From Sulfurovum sp. NBC37-1 (GTDB lineage: Bacteria; Campylobacterota; Campylobacteria; Campylobacterales; Sulfurovaceae), in the NCBI RefSeq assembly GCF_000010345.1, contig NC_009663.1:1116001-1180000 (forward strand): a DNA stretch of 64,000 bases, in the 5' to 3' direction. Every line of letters starts with the position of its first letter. The first letter of the stretch is position 1. Under the pieces are notes generated by a model that was given only the letters and a program-made list of their open reading frames with translations, made no database searches and was not told the origin of the DNA. The position numbers and the translations under genes were made by a program. Positions 16,069-24,767 of this stretch are shown piece by piece.

Positions 16069-17176
16069 AAAAGAGATCAAGACTTTGTATTGCACGTTTT
16101 TTCTTGCGGTGAATGATATGTTTTTTCTTAGGTTCCGGTTTTGGTTCCGTATGCGGTTCAACCGGGACTTCCGGCTCAATGACCTCTTCCTGTGTCTGAT
16201 CGATACGGGCAGGGATGCTGGAGATGATCGGTACGCTCAGGTTTCCTTCGCTCAGTCTTGTATCAGATGTTCCGTTCCTGTCGGCAGAGAGGACGGTTCC
16301 ATTCATGTCTGTTCCGTTCACATCTGACAGGTTCAGATCGGCAGGCTGGATACACTCTTTCTCTTTTGGTATCTCAGTGAGGAATCTGTCGAAATTACGT
16401 GCCAGAGTCGCTTTTGGATCATTGATCAAAAAGAAGGTCTTTGGATGGAATACATCACTGTAGGTCTTGATATATGCGACCTTGTAGGCACTTTGTGTTT
16501 CGACCTTTGAGACGATCCCCACAGGGACATTGGCAAAGAAAATGTTATCAAGGCCGCTGGTGACGACCTTGTCCCCTTCCTGGATCTTGTGCCATTTCGG
16601 AATGAACTTGACGATCATCTCGTTCTTGCTCAGTCCCATAGCGATACCTGGAGCTGAGTTCCTTCCGATAAAGACGGAGAATCGGCACTTTTCGTCAGAA
16701 GTGAGATAGCCGTAGAGTTGATTATTCTTTACGACAGCTACGCCGGCAGCTACAGTACCCTGTATCAGGCCGTAGAGCTTGCCTTCATGTACCTCTTTGG
16801 GTTTGGTGAGTATGATCTGGGTAAAACTATTGAGTTTAACGTAAGAGATGGTCTCTGTGATGGAGATATTGTGGGCCGGCAGCCTTTTGAGCTGGGGAAG
16901 GACATCATAGATATCTTTGACCTGTTTGATGTAATGTGTCTGTTCGAGTAGCCGTTTACGCAAAATGCGGTTTTCACGGCTCAATTTTTCAATGGACTCT
17001 TTTTGAAAGATATAGCTCTGGCTCTTGTCTTCAATGTTCTGTGTGAAGTTCTTGTATTTCTGCTTGATCGGATTGATGGCACCAAGGAGTACATCCATGA
17101 TCCGTTCATCATTTTTTGTTAATAATCCTGCAAGAATAGCCAGCAGAATAATAATAATTATTATTCTAGTCTTCAT
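16067..17176 (-). CDS. mreC: Rod shape-determining protein MreC
   Basis: A 369-residue MreC with one N-terminal membrane helix (IIIIIILLAILAGLL), a coiled coil (about 55-85), and the periplasmic beta domains (GLIQGTVAAGVAVVKNNQLYGYLTS and EGDKVVTSGLDNIFFANVPVGIVSKV). It organises the elongasome with MreB in the periplasm. The C-terminal ~90 residues are an unusual low-complexity tail rich in Pro, Glu and Lys, ending in a basic KKKHIIHRKKKRA segment. It starts 11 bases inside the end of mreB. Confidence 0.95.
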   Translation of the reverse strand: MKTRIIIIIILLAILAGLLTKNDERIMDVLLGAINPIKQKYKNFTQNIEDKSQSYIFQKESIEKLSRENRILRKRLLEQTHYIKQVKDIYDVLPQLKRLPAHNISITETISYVKLNSFTQIILTKPKEVHEGKLYGLIQGTVAAGVAVVKNNQLYGYLTSDEKCRFSVFIGRNSAPGIAMGLSKNEMIVKFIPKWHKIQEGDKVVTSGLDNIFFANVPVGIVSKVETQSAYKVAYIKTYSDVFHPKTFFLINDPKATLARNFDRFLTEIPKEKECIQPADLNLSDVNGTDMNGTVLSADRNGTSDTRLSEGNLSVPIISSIPARIDQTQEEVIEPEVPVEPHTEPKPEPKKKHIIHRKKKRAIQSLDLF

Positions 17177-18200
17177 ATGCCATTTGTTGTAAGATATCTA
17201 TCTCATCAAGCGCTTTACCTGTGCCTTTTGCAACAGCAAGGAGCGGATCTTCAGCAATATAAACAGGAAGTTTGACGATATCGGAGAGATATTTATCCAA
17301 TCCTCTGATTAGGGCACCACCTCCGGTAAGGACAATACCATTTTCAACGATATCGCCTGCAAGTTCCGGCGGTGTCTGCTCCAAAACGGTCTTGAGAGCA
17401 TTGGCAATCTCTTCAAGGGAATCTTTGATAGCTTCCCGAATATGCTCTGATGTGATCTCCGTAGCAATCAAACTACCTTCGATCTGGTCTCTACCTCTTA
17501 CCGTTGTACTCATCTCTTCTTCTAAAGGAATGGCCGTACCGATCTTGATCTTGAGCTCTTCTGCAATACGTTCACCGATGAGCAGGTTGAAGTTCTTTTT
17601 GACATAATCGACGATGGACTGGTCAAGATGGTCTCCCGCGATACGGATCGATTTACTCAGGACCAGACCCCCAAGTGAGATCACACCGATCTCCGTGGTA
17701 CCACCGCCGATATCGACGACAAGGTTACCATTGGGGTCTTTGACCGGAATGCCCGCACCGATCGCAGCGGCCATTGGCTCTTCGATCAGGTAGACATATC
17801 GTGCACCGGCATTCTCAGCCGAATCTTTTACCGCACGTCTCTCTACCTGAGTCAGACCGTAAGGTACACAGATAATAATACGCGGGGAGAACCAGCCTTT
17901 TCTTTTATGTGCTTTTTCAATGAAATAACGGATCATCATCTCTGTGACTTCAAAGTCGGCAATGACCCCGTCTCTCATTGGACGGATCGCTTTGATATTG
18001 CCCGGTGTTTTACCGACCATATCCTTGGCTTCCTGGCCTACGGCAAGGATACGCTGTTGTCCGTGTTTGTCGAACTGTATGGCGACCACAGACGGTTCAT
18101 TGATACTGATTCCCTGTCCTTTGACGAGTACGAGCGTGTTCGCCGTCCCAAGGTCAATAGCGAGATCATTTGAAAACAGACCTAATACTTTTTTAAACAT
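17166..18200 (-). CDS. mreB: Rod shape-determining protein MreB
   Basis: A 344-residue bacterial actin. The phosphate 1 loop is IDLGTANTLVLV, phosphate 2 is LVVDIGGGTTEIGVISL, and the adenosine site is IVLTGGGALIRGLDKYLSD. Length and motifs are standard. It polymerises under the inner membrane and directs cell-wall elongation. mreC overlaps its end; clpX ends 30 bases upstream. Confidence 0.98.
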   Translation of the reverse strand: MFKKVLGLFSNDLAIDLGTANTLVLVKGQGISINEPSVVAIQFDKHGQQRILAVGQEAKDMVGKTPGNIKAIRPMRDGVIADFEVTEMMIRYFIEKAHKRKGWFSPRIIICVPYGLTQVERRAVKDSAENAGARYVYLIEEPMAAAIGAGIPVKDPNGNLVVDIGGGTTEIGVISLGGLVLSKSIRIAGDHLDQSIVDYVKKNFNLLIGERIAEELKIKIGTAIPLEEEMSTTVRGRDQIEGSLIATEITSEHIREAIKDSLEEIANALKTVLEQTPPELAGDIVENGIVLTGGGALIRGLDKYLSDIVKLPVYIAEDPLLAVAKGTGKALDEIDILQQMAYED

Positions 18201-18230
18201 ATATAATTATCCTTTCTTCTCGGTAACAGC

Positions 18231-19451
18231 TTATGCTGTTTTTTTATCTTTTATATAGAGTGGCTTGGCACCGTTCTCCACTACCTCTTCGGTAATGATC
18301 ACTTCATATCCGGCCAGTTCCGGCAGGTCATACATAATGTCGAGAAGAACTTCCTCCATAATAGAACGCAATCCGCGTGCACCCGTTTTCCTGTCGATCG
18401 CCTTTTGTGCGATCAGGGAAAGGGCATCCTCTTCGAACGTAAGCTTAACATCGTCGATCTCAAAGAGTTTCTGGTACTGTTTGACCAATGAGTTCTTTGG
18501 TTCGATCAAAATACGCACCATATCTTCTTTTGTTATTTTACCCAATGTTGCCAGAACATGTAAACGCCCAATCAGTTCCGGTATGAGCCCGTAAGAGACA
18601 AGATCATCCGATTCGACCAGATGAAGCATGTTCTCTTCTTCGGATTTGGAACGTTTTTCCTGTCCGAAACCAAGTGTGTTGCCACCGAGTCTTCTTTTGA
18701 TGATGTCATTGAGTCCGTCAAAGGCACCACCGCAGATGAAGAGGATGTTCGAAGTATCAATTTGGATGAAATCCTGATTCGGGTGTTTGCGTCCGCCTTT
18801 AGGCGGGATGTTCACGACAGAGCCTTCGATGAGTTTGAGCAGTGCCTGCTGAACCCCTTCACCGGATACGTCTCGTGTGATGGAACGGTTCTCTCCCATC
18901 CGCGCGATCTTGTCAATTTCATCGATGAAAACAATACCCTGTTCAGCTCTTTGTGGGTCACCGTCCGCTTCCATAAGCAGCTTGGTGAGGATATTCTCGA
19001 CATCTTCTCCGACATAACCGGCCTCTGTAAGGTTGGTTGCATCTGCAATGGCGATAGGAACGTTGAGGAAACGGGCTATGGTCTGCGCAAGCAGAGTTTT
19101 TCCCGATCCAGTAGGTCCTATCAGCAGCACATTCGATTTTGCAAGCTGGGTATCGTCGTCGGAAATGTTCCTGAATATACGTTTATAGTGATTGTAGACG
19201 GCGACTGAGAGTGTCTTTTTTGCGCCTTCCTGTCCGATGATGTATTCATCGAGCAGGGCATTGATCTCTTTGGGCGTGTAGAGTGTCACTGCTTCGTGGG
19301 CGGCTGTTTCTGCTTCCTGCTCCTCTTCGCCAAAAAGGATTTTGTAGGCGGAGATGACACAGTTGGAGCAGATATAGGCATTTTCTCCGGCAATGAGCGG
19401 ATTCTCTTCGCTCTCTCGTGTTCCGCAGAAGCTGCATGATTTGATTGGCAT
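18231..19451 (-). CDS. clpX: ATP-dependent Clp protease ATP-binding subunit ClpX
   Basis: A 406-residue AAA+ unfoldase. The N-terminal zinc-binding domain has Cys6, Cys9, Cys28 and Cys31 (SCSFC ... ICSNC); Walker A is GPTGSGKT, Walker B is [12 protein letters not shown], and the pore loop GYVG is present. It recognises tagged proteins and feeds them to ClpP, which is not in the window. It lies nine bases after lpxA. Confidence 0.98.
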   Translation of the reverse strand: MPIKSCSFCGTRESEENPLIAGENAYICSNCVISAYKILFGEEEQEAETAAHEAVTLYTPKEINALLDEYIIGQEGAKKTLSVAVYNHYKRIFRNISDDDTQLAKSNVLLIGPTGSGKTLLAQTIARFLNVPIAIADATNLTEAGYVGEDVENILTKLLMEADGDPQRAEQGIVFIDEIDKIARMGENRSITRDVSGEGVQQALLKLIEGSVVNIPPKGGRKHPNQDFIQIDTSNILFICGGAFDGLNDIIKRRLGGNTLGFGQEKRSKSEEENMLHLVESDDLVSYGLIPELIGRLHVLATLGKITKEDMVRILIEPKNSLVKQYQKLFEIDDVKLTFEEDALSLIAQKAIDRKTGARGLRSIMEEVLLDIMYDLPELAGYEVIITEEVVENGAKPLYIKDKKTA

Positions 19452-19460
19452 GGTTTTCCT

Positions 19461-20243
19461 TTACGATTTACGTGTAAACGGTATGCCTCTTTTGGAGGTC
19501 TTGATGAATTTACACAGATTTTTTACTTTTTCAGAACTGCTCTCTTCAAAGAGTCTCTGGGCGACATCCTGCAAAGCTTTTCCTTCTTCGAAAAGTTCTC
19601 TGTAGGCGGATTTGAGCGCATTGATCTCTTCACGGGGGATATGTCTCCTCAGTCCGGTCAGGTTCAGCCCCCTGAGTGTTGCACGGTTCCCTTCGGCAAG
19701 GCAGTAGGGAGGGATATCCTGGGCCAGCGCACTCGCTCCGCCTATCATGGCGAAGTCTCCTACGTGTACGAACTGGTGGACAGGGGTCAGTCCTCCGATG
19801 ACGACATTGTTCCCAAGCTCCACATGTCCTGCGAGCGTCGCGCCGTTGGCAAGGATGCAGTTGTCACCTAAAATGACGTCGTGCCCAAGATGGACATAGC
19901 CCATCAGAAGGTTTCCGTTGCCGATCTTGGTGACGGAACCGCCTCCTTTGGTACCCGGGTTGAGCAGAGTGAATTCACGGATGTTGTTGTTGTCCCCGAT
20001 GATCAGCTCCACATCTTCCCCGGCATATTTGAGATCCTGCGGGATCGTACCGATGGCAGAGTGGGAAAAGATACGGTTGTTTTTCCCGATGGAGGTTCGC
20101 CCCTCGATAACGGCATGCGAAGCGACGGAAGTGCCATCATCGATGGATACTTTGGCACCGATATAGGCGAAAGGGCCGACAGAGACATTCTCCCCGAGGA
20201 TGGCTCCGTCCTCGACGATGGCGGTAGGGTGGATAGCAGACAT
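19461..20243 (-). CDS. lpxA: UDP-N-acetylglucosamine acyltransferase LpxA
   Basis: First step of lipid A synthesis: moves a 3-hydroxyacyl group from ACP to UDP-GlcNAc. The left-handed beta-helix hexapeptide repeats run from IHPTAIVEDGAILGENV to about residue 180; the catalytic His is in LLMGYVHLGHDVILGD and the C-terminal helices follow. The ATG is eight bases after fabZ; the TTG just before it is not needed. About 260 residues, normal. Confidence 0.97.
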   Translation of the reverse strand: MSAIHPTAIVEDGAILGENVSVGPFAYIGAKVSIDDGTSVASHAVIEGRTSIGKNNRIFSHSAIGTIPQDLKYAGEDVELIIGDNNNIREFTLLNPGTKGGGSVTKIGNGNLLMGYVHLGHDVILGDNCILANGATLAGHVELGNNVVIGGLTPVHQFVHVGDFAMIGGASALAQDIPPYCLAEGNRATLRGLNLTGLRRHIPREEINALKSAYRELFEEGKALQDVAQRLFEESSSEKVKNLCKFIKTSKRGIPFTRKS

Positions 20244-20251
20244 CAAAGGAC

Positions 20252-20701
20252 CTACTTGTCCACGATCATGGCTTTGAGCTCGGCTTCGGCGACCAGTTTG
20301 TCATCTACATAGGCTTTGGCATCAAGTTGCCAGATGGCACCTTTGTTCTTGATGACATTGAGCTTGTAGACCAGCTGGTCTCCCGGTGTGACGGGTGAGC
20401 GGAATTTCGCTTTGTCGATACTCATGAAATAGACTACTTTGTTCGCTATCTCTTCCTGTGTCGCATTGTCCATGCTTTCAAATGCCAGCACACCGCCAGC
20501 CTGCGCCATACCTTCGATGATCATGACACCGGGATAAATGGGATGATCGGGAAAGTGGCCCTGAAAAACCGGCTCGGAAATGGATACATTCTTGTACCCT
20601 TCGATATAGCTGCCTTTTTCAAGATGCGTAATACGATCGACCAGGAGGAACGGATAGCGATGCGGAAGGATTTTTTGTATTTCAACGACATTAAAAACCA
20701 T
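20252..20701 (-). CDS. fabZ: 3-hydroxyacyl-ACP dehydratase FabZ
   Basis: A 149-residue hot-dog enzyme. The active-site His and Glu are in [21 protein letters not shown]. It dehydrates 3-hydroxyacyl-ACP in fatty acid elongation and competes with LpxA for substrate. First gene of the fabZ-lpxA-clpX-mreB-mreC operon, an order I recall from Helicobacter. Confidence 0.97.
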   Translation of the reverse strand: MVFNVVEIQKILPHRYPFLLVDRITHLEKGSYIEGYKNVSISEPVFQGHFPDHPIYPGVMIIEGMAQAGGVLAFESMDNATQEEIANKVVYFMSIDKAKFRSPVTPGDQLVYKLNVIKNKGAIWQLDAKAYVDDKLVAEAELKAMIVDK

Positions 20702-20762
20702 GGAGAACCTTTAAAAAAAATTCTCTTATTTTATCGAAAAAACAGTAAAAAACTGGTTAGTC

Positions 20763-21845
20763 CTAAGAGGTACGGATCAGAATCTCCCTGACATCGCTGT
20801 ATACCTCGCTTTGACAGAGGATTTCTATTTTGTTGGAGGGGATCTCTTCTACGACAAGAATGGCGGAAAGATCATAGGGTGACATCCCCAGTTGGGTACG
20901 TATTTGCAGTTCTTTTTCAAACGGCGGCGGAGAAAAGATCAGTTCTATGACCGTGTTGTAACAGCTCTCAACAAGTCTGTTGTAGGTCTCGAGCGTGATG
21001 AACTTTACTTCATCCCGGTTCATATGGTGCAGATCACCTGTTGTATATTCGATCTTCCCTCTGCTGTATTCGCCTTTGAGTGTGGAATAGGGCAGGAAAT
21101 GTGCAGCTACGACCTGTTTTCTTACGCGAAGGAGTCCCGTTTTCAGACGCCAGTTGAGAAAACGCTGCTTGACGATCCTGTAGGGGATGTCCTGCTCTTC
21201 TAGTTGCCAGCGTTCTTCGTACATCTCTACACGCTCTTCGATGGATTCAGGCTGTATCTGCCCGGAGAGAGGTACAAAAAGCTCATCAGCAAGCTTCTGC
21301 TGTTGTTCACGCTGCATGGTCAGTCCAAAAAGGCATCCGCAATAGTCCTGTCGGTAGAGGGCATCTTCTTTTGCCAGAATGTTCTGCTCCTGTGTTCCCG
21401 AAGCTTTTCTGTAGTCCGGGGCTATGAATTCGATACCAAATTTTTCTGCCAGGGTATCGCCTGCATGCTGGAGTTGCCTGAGAGATTTCTTGGGAGAGGT
21501 CAGTAATGTTGAAGTAAATACGCTTTCTCCGAGTTCACTTGCTTTTTTTGCTGTGATCTCAAAACGCCTGTCAAAGCAGACGGAACAGCGTGCGCCTTTT
21601 TCAGGTTCATGCTCCAGGCCCCGTATCGCTTCAAGCCAGTTCTCTACATCATACTCCCCCTCTATCAGATCGATACCAAGCATTTTACAGCTTCTTCTCA
21701 CATCGAGCAGACGCAGATAATACTCGGAATAGGGGTGAATATTGGGATCATAGAAAAATCCGGTGAGCTTTTCGTCTGGGTAGTCTGCCTGAAGCTTTTG
21801 CAAGAAGTAGTGACTGTCGACCGAGCAGCATATATGCACAAGCAT
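20763..21845 (-). CDS. queH: Epoxyqueuosine reductase QueH
   Basis: A 360-residue protein whose first ~200 residues are DUF208/QueH: VHICCSVDS at the start, GFFYDPNIHPYSEYYLR, RCSVCFDRR and DYCGCLFGL provide the conserved cysteines that hold the iron-sulfur/metal site. QueH performs the last step of queuosine synthesis, reducing epoxyqueuosine in tRNA, and replaces QueG. The C-terminal ~160 residues are an extension not found in the short QueH proteins; it ends in an alpha/beta segment with no motif that I recognise. It precedes fabZ by 61 bases. Confidence 0.9.
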   Translation of the reverse strand: MLVHICCSVDSHYFLQKLQADYPDEKLTGFFYDPNIHPYSEYYLRLLDVRRSCKMLGIDLIEGEYDVENWLEAIRGLEHEPEKGARCSVCFDRRFEITAKKASELGESVFTSTLLTSPKKSLRQLQHAGDTLAEKFGIEFIAPDYRKASGTQEQNILAKEDALYRQDYCGCLFGLTMQREQQQKLADELFVPLSGQIQPESIEERVEMYEERWQLEEQDIPYRIVKQRFLNWRLKTGLLRVRKQVVAAHFLPYSTLKGEYSRGKIEYTTGDLHHMNRDEVKFITLETYNRLVESCYNTVIELIFSPPPFEKELQIRTQLGMSPYDLSAILVVEEIPSNKIEILCQSEVYSDVREILIRTS

Positions 21846-21868
21846 GTGTTTCCTTCTTTTTCTCGTAA

Positions 21869-21948
21869 GGAGCCGTCTCCTGACGGCACCACTAAATTTA
21901 TTGTATCTTATATATCGGAAATGGTGCTATGAGGACACAGCACCCTAC
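21869..21948 (-). repeat. REP-like palindrome pair at the lpxB stop codon
   Basis: On the minus strand, GTAG (21948-21945) is followed by GGTGCT, a 10-base loop and AGCACC (21944-21923); the TAG is the lpxB stop codon. On the other side is GGAGCCGTC-TCCT-GACGGCACC (21869-21890) preceded by GTAA on the plus strand, so the two face each other like a BIME. The stem differs from the GGTGTG type near the RAYT, but the GTAG-GGTG...CACC frame is shared. Confidence 0.65.
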
Positions 21949-22994
21949 GGTTGCATAATAATTCTTGCAACGTTTGCTGAGCTTCCGTGCCCAAGATATT
22001 CCCTGAGCTCTTTTGCCTTGGCAGTGAATTTTTTTCGGTCGGTATTGTAGTATTCTTTGAGCAGGTTGTCAACCGTGACCTCTTCCTGCAGCAGTTCTTT
22101 GTGTAGGGTTGTACCGTTGTAATGTGAGAGGATGATATTTGCCAGGCCTATCTGGGTGATACCCAAAATTTTGAAAGCAACGAAATAGTCGATCTTCTTG
22201 GCAATGTAGGTAAGGGTGAACGGTGTACCTATGAGTGCTGCTTCAAGTGTAGCAGTACCCGAACAGATGAAAGCAAACTCCGAACGTCTGAGGGCATCGT
22301 GCGTGTCTCTTATGATCTCGAATGCATCACTCCCCTCGTAAAGTTCTGCGATTTTTTTGTCGCTGAAAGAGGGTGGGATGACGAGTAGCGGCCTGATCTC
22401 GCTTCCCAGCTTTTGTCTGAGCTCCAGAAAAATGGGCATCAGCCGGCTGATCTCCGCTTTCCGGCTTCCGGGCATAAAGGCAATGTACCCTTTTGCTCTT
22501 TCCCCATCGTGCTCTATATCGATCTCATCGAGCAGTGGATGACCGACATACTGTGCCTTGCCGCTCTTGTAGTAGTCTATTTCAAAGGGGAGAATGCCAA
22601 GCAGGTGATCACAATACTTTTCAAGTTTTGCCACACGTTTGGGACGGCTTGCCCATACCTGTGGGAGGATATAGTAGATGATCTCTTTGTCCGGATAAGT
22701 GGTTTTAAGCTTTTTTGCCAAAGGAAGGTTGAATCCCGAACCATCCATCAGCAGCACTTTATCAGCATCTTTGGCAAGTGCTACCATTTCATCGGCCACT
22801 TTAAAGAACCATCGCAGTTTTTTGACGGCATCCACCACACCCATGATCGCCATCTGTGAGATGTCGTACAGAGGTGTACCGTTCTCTATGCTTTTGTCAA
22901 AGATACCCATGAGTTCTATATCGCGGGTATGCTTGAGTACCTCTTTCAGATGCAGGTTGGATGATGGCTCAAGGGCGGATACAAGTAGTTTCAC
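21945..22994 (-). CDS. lpxB: Lipid-A-disaccharide synthase LpxB
   Basis: A 349-residue GT19 glycosyltransferase that joins UDP-2,3-diacylglucosamine to lipid X in lipid A synthesis. Typical segments are LVSALEPSSNLHL near the start, IIYYILPQVWASRPKRV, the FMPGSRKAEI motif, and ICSGTATLEAALIGTPFTLTY near the donor site. The start is GTG. Its stop codon TAG is the head of a REP-like palindrome. It is unlinked from lpxA here by the queH and fabZ genes only. Confidence 0.96.
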   Translation of the reverse strand: MKLLVSALEPSSNLHLKEVLKHTRDIELMGIFDKSIENGTPLYDISQMAIMGVVDAVKKLRWFFKVADEMVALAKDADKVLLMDGSGFNLPLAKKLKTTYPDKEIIYYILPQVWASRPKRVAKLEKYCDHLLGILPFEIDYYKSGKAQYVGHPLLDEIDIEHDGERAKGYIAFMPGSRKAEISRLMPIFLELRQKLGSEIRPLLVIPPSFSDKKIAELYEGSDAFEIIRDTHDALRRSEFAFICSGTATLEAALIGTPFTLTYIAKKIDYFVAFKILGITQIGLANIILSHYNGTTLHKELLQEEVTVDNLLKEYYNTDRKKFTAKAKELREYLGHGSSANVARIIMQP

Positions 22995-23043
22995 GATGTG
23001 CTGTCCTCAAGGTAGATTTGCCGTATTTTAGCACAGGGCATCT

Positions 23044-23730
23044 CTATTTAGCCCTTGTTGAGGTCATTCCCAGTGTCAGCCAATCATGCATACCGCCTCT
23101 GTACCATTTGATCTTTTTTGCGGGATATCCAAGTTTCAGAAGATGCTCTATCATCTTGGGTGACTGGCTGCACCATGCTCCGTTACAGAAAAGAACAATG
23201 ATTTTTGCATTTGAAAAATCGTATTGACCATTCTTTTGGATGATTCCGAGAGTTTTGAGTGCTTTTTGAAAGGCCTTTGGAAAAAGATTGGCTTTGGAGA
23301 TGTCAAGATGTGAGATGTTGACAGCTCCCGGGATTGTACGATAGCGGTACCAGTTTTCCATTCTTGTGTCGATCAGCATCATGTCATCACGGTCCTGCAT
23401 GGTCTTGATGAATTTCATCACTTCCATCTCACCGTAGGTTTCGACATCCGGGTGCAGTTTCATGGGTTGTACCTGCCCGACACTGGTCACGAACATTGCT
23501 TTGCACTCTATCGGAACGGAAGGATTCGCGTAACTGCCTTCCCATATCATTTCATTCGTGATCGCAAGATCGAGGCATTTAGGATCGATCTCTCTTTCTA
23601 TATGGATCTTCTCGTTTTTACCATTTTTGTCTGTGTGCTGTGTTCTTACGCCTGTATATTGATATACTCTAAGATTCTCTGCCAAAAGAGGTAAGAAGAG
23701 AATGGAAGCCGAGAGGATAAGATGTTTCAT
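23044..23730 (-). CDS. Exported rhodanese-like protein
   Basis: A 228-residue protein with a signal peptide (LILSASILFLPLLAEN) and a C-terminal rhodanese domain: MMLIDTRMENWYRYRTIPGAVNI, then the active-site loop ending LFCNGAWCSQS with a catalytic Cys, and WYRGGMHDWLTLGM at the end. The ~90 residues before the domain are unlike known domains to me. Rhodaneses carry persulfide sulfur; a periplasmic one fits sulfur oxidation, but the substrate is not shown. Confidence 0.85.
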   Translation of the reverse strand: MKHLILSASILFLPLLAENLRVYQYTGVRTQHTDKNGKNEKIHIEREIDPKCLDLAITNEMIWEGSYANPSVPIECKAMFVTSVGQVQPMKLHPDVETYGEMEVMKFIKTMQDRDDMMLIDTRMENWYRYRTIPGAVNISHLDISKANLFPKAFQKALKTLGIIQKNGQYDFSNAKIIVLFCNGAWCSQSPKMIEHLLKLGYPAKKIKWYRGGMHDWLTLGMTSTRAK

Positions 23731-23776
23731 GATTCATTCTTTAATATATTATAAAATGATATTAACAAAGAATAGT

Positions 23777-24196
23777 TTACTGATAGTTAATATATCTTGG
23801 AATTACTTTGATTCTGGATCTTCCTACCGGTTTCAGTCCAAGGACCTGCTCGGGTGTCATAAGCGGTTTGTCTTCTCTGAAAAAAAATTTGAATCCTCCG
23901 GCAAATTGTGCAGCACGTTTTTTCGTGTAGATCCCATTGTATATCTTGACCTTCAGTGCCGGGGAGCCGTGTCCGTCAAGGTTCATCAACAGGTGAACCT
24001 TGTCATAATACCCGAGTACGCTTTTATGGGAAAGCATCTTTTCCGTAAACATATGCACGATCAGTATTTTGTCTTGTTTGATACCATGTTCTTTTAGGTA
24101 GATGCTCATCAGTTTCTGTACTTGATTGACCTGTTCCCCTGTAATGGAGCCTTTACATCAAGCAGTCTGTCCTCCGGTCGTTGTATTAAGTATCAC
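23777..24196 (-). pseudogene. Truncated conserved protein with an in-frame TGA
   Basis: The clean part is 110 codons from an ATG at 24109, with VHMFTEKMLSHKSVLGYYDKV and FFREDKPLMTPEQVLG, which looks like the C-terminal third of a longer Campylobacterota protein of unknown function. The same frame reads protein-like further upstream (GSITGEQVNQVQ) through one TGA at 24160-24158 (TGGQTA-stop-CKGS) up to a GTG that overlaps the previous stop as GTGA. It is most simply a gene that lost its 5' end and gained a nonsense codon. Reading the TGA as selenocysteine is possible but I see only a weak hairpin after it. Confidence 0.55.
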
Positions 24197-24666
24197 TTCT
24201 CTCTTCCGACACACAGTGCATAGAACTTCTTGTTCATGTCAGCAACAAAATATCTCCCAAGTTCAAAATCAAAATACCATGCTTCATTCTTTCTGTCTTT
24301 GGTGGATGACCAGTAGATGCCTTTCTGAATATGTTTGAAAGCATGTTTGACCGTTACATCCCGGCGTGACAGTTCGAGCAGAGAGCGCATCTCTTCTTTG
24401 GTGGGAAGCTGCCATTTCGTATAGCCTAAGTAATCCATCTTTTCGCAGTATTGGACGGCATCATGATAGTTCATTTTTTTGGAGGGTTTTGCGTCGTAAT
24501 AGAACTTTTTATCTTTTTTGTCCAGAACGATCTGTTTTTTGTTGTCTCTGGCAAAATTTTTGTCGACATTGCCTTTACCGTGTTCATAGGCAAAACTAAA
24601 ATCCGGCCAGAAACCGCTATACAGTACGGCAATGCTGAGTGTGGATAGTACAAATATTTTTTTCAT
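24193..24666 (-). CDS. Exported DUF1566 domain protein
   Basis: About 157 residues from MKKIFVLSTLSIAVLYSG, a signal peptide. The rest is a DUF1566 (Lcl-like C-type lectin fold) domain: MNYHDAVQYCEKMDYLGYTKWQLPTKEEMRSLL, then GIYWSSTKDRKNEAWYFDFELG and a final YALCVG. Such domains are common in secreted or surface proteins of Campylobacterota; the ligand is unknown. An upstream ATG (MKETQ) is possible but would displace the signal. Confidence 0.85.
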   Translation of the reverse strand: MKKIFVLSTLSIAVLYSGFWPDFSFAYEHGKGNVDKNFARDNKKQIVLDKKDKKFYYDAKPSKKMNYHDAVQYCEKMDYLGYTKWQLPTKEEMRSLLELSRRDVTVKHAFKHIQKGIYWSSTKDRKNEAWYFDFELGRYFVADMNKKFYALCVGREK

Positions 24667-24706
24667 TTGAGTTTCCTTCAATTTTTAATATAGATTATAA
24701 CAAAAT

Positions 24707-24742
24707 CCAGCCCGCGCATTATTGCGAAGGCTGGTTTTATTT
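24707..24742. terminator. Terminator after the Ntn-hydrolase gene (bidirectional)
   Basis: CCAGCC and GGCTGG form a 6-bp stem extended by CGCG/TGCG pairing around CATTATT, with TTTTATTT on one side and ATTTTG on the other strand. It follows the stop of the acylase-like gene on the minus strand. Confidence 0.75.
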
Positions 24743-24767
24743 GATCTTTGATGTCACATCGATGGGA
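24732..24767. repeat. 36-bp exact direct repeat, copy 1 (copy 2 at 28087-28122)
   Basis: The 36 bases from the terminator edge through the last codons of the Ntn-hydrolase gene (beginning TGGTTTTATTTGATC) recur exactly at 28087-28122 in the same orientation. There they follow the terminator of the L,D-transpeptidase gene and are not coding. Similarity continues a few bases past both ends. Confidence 0.9.
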
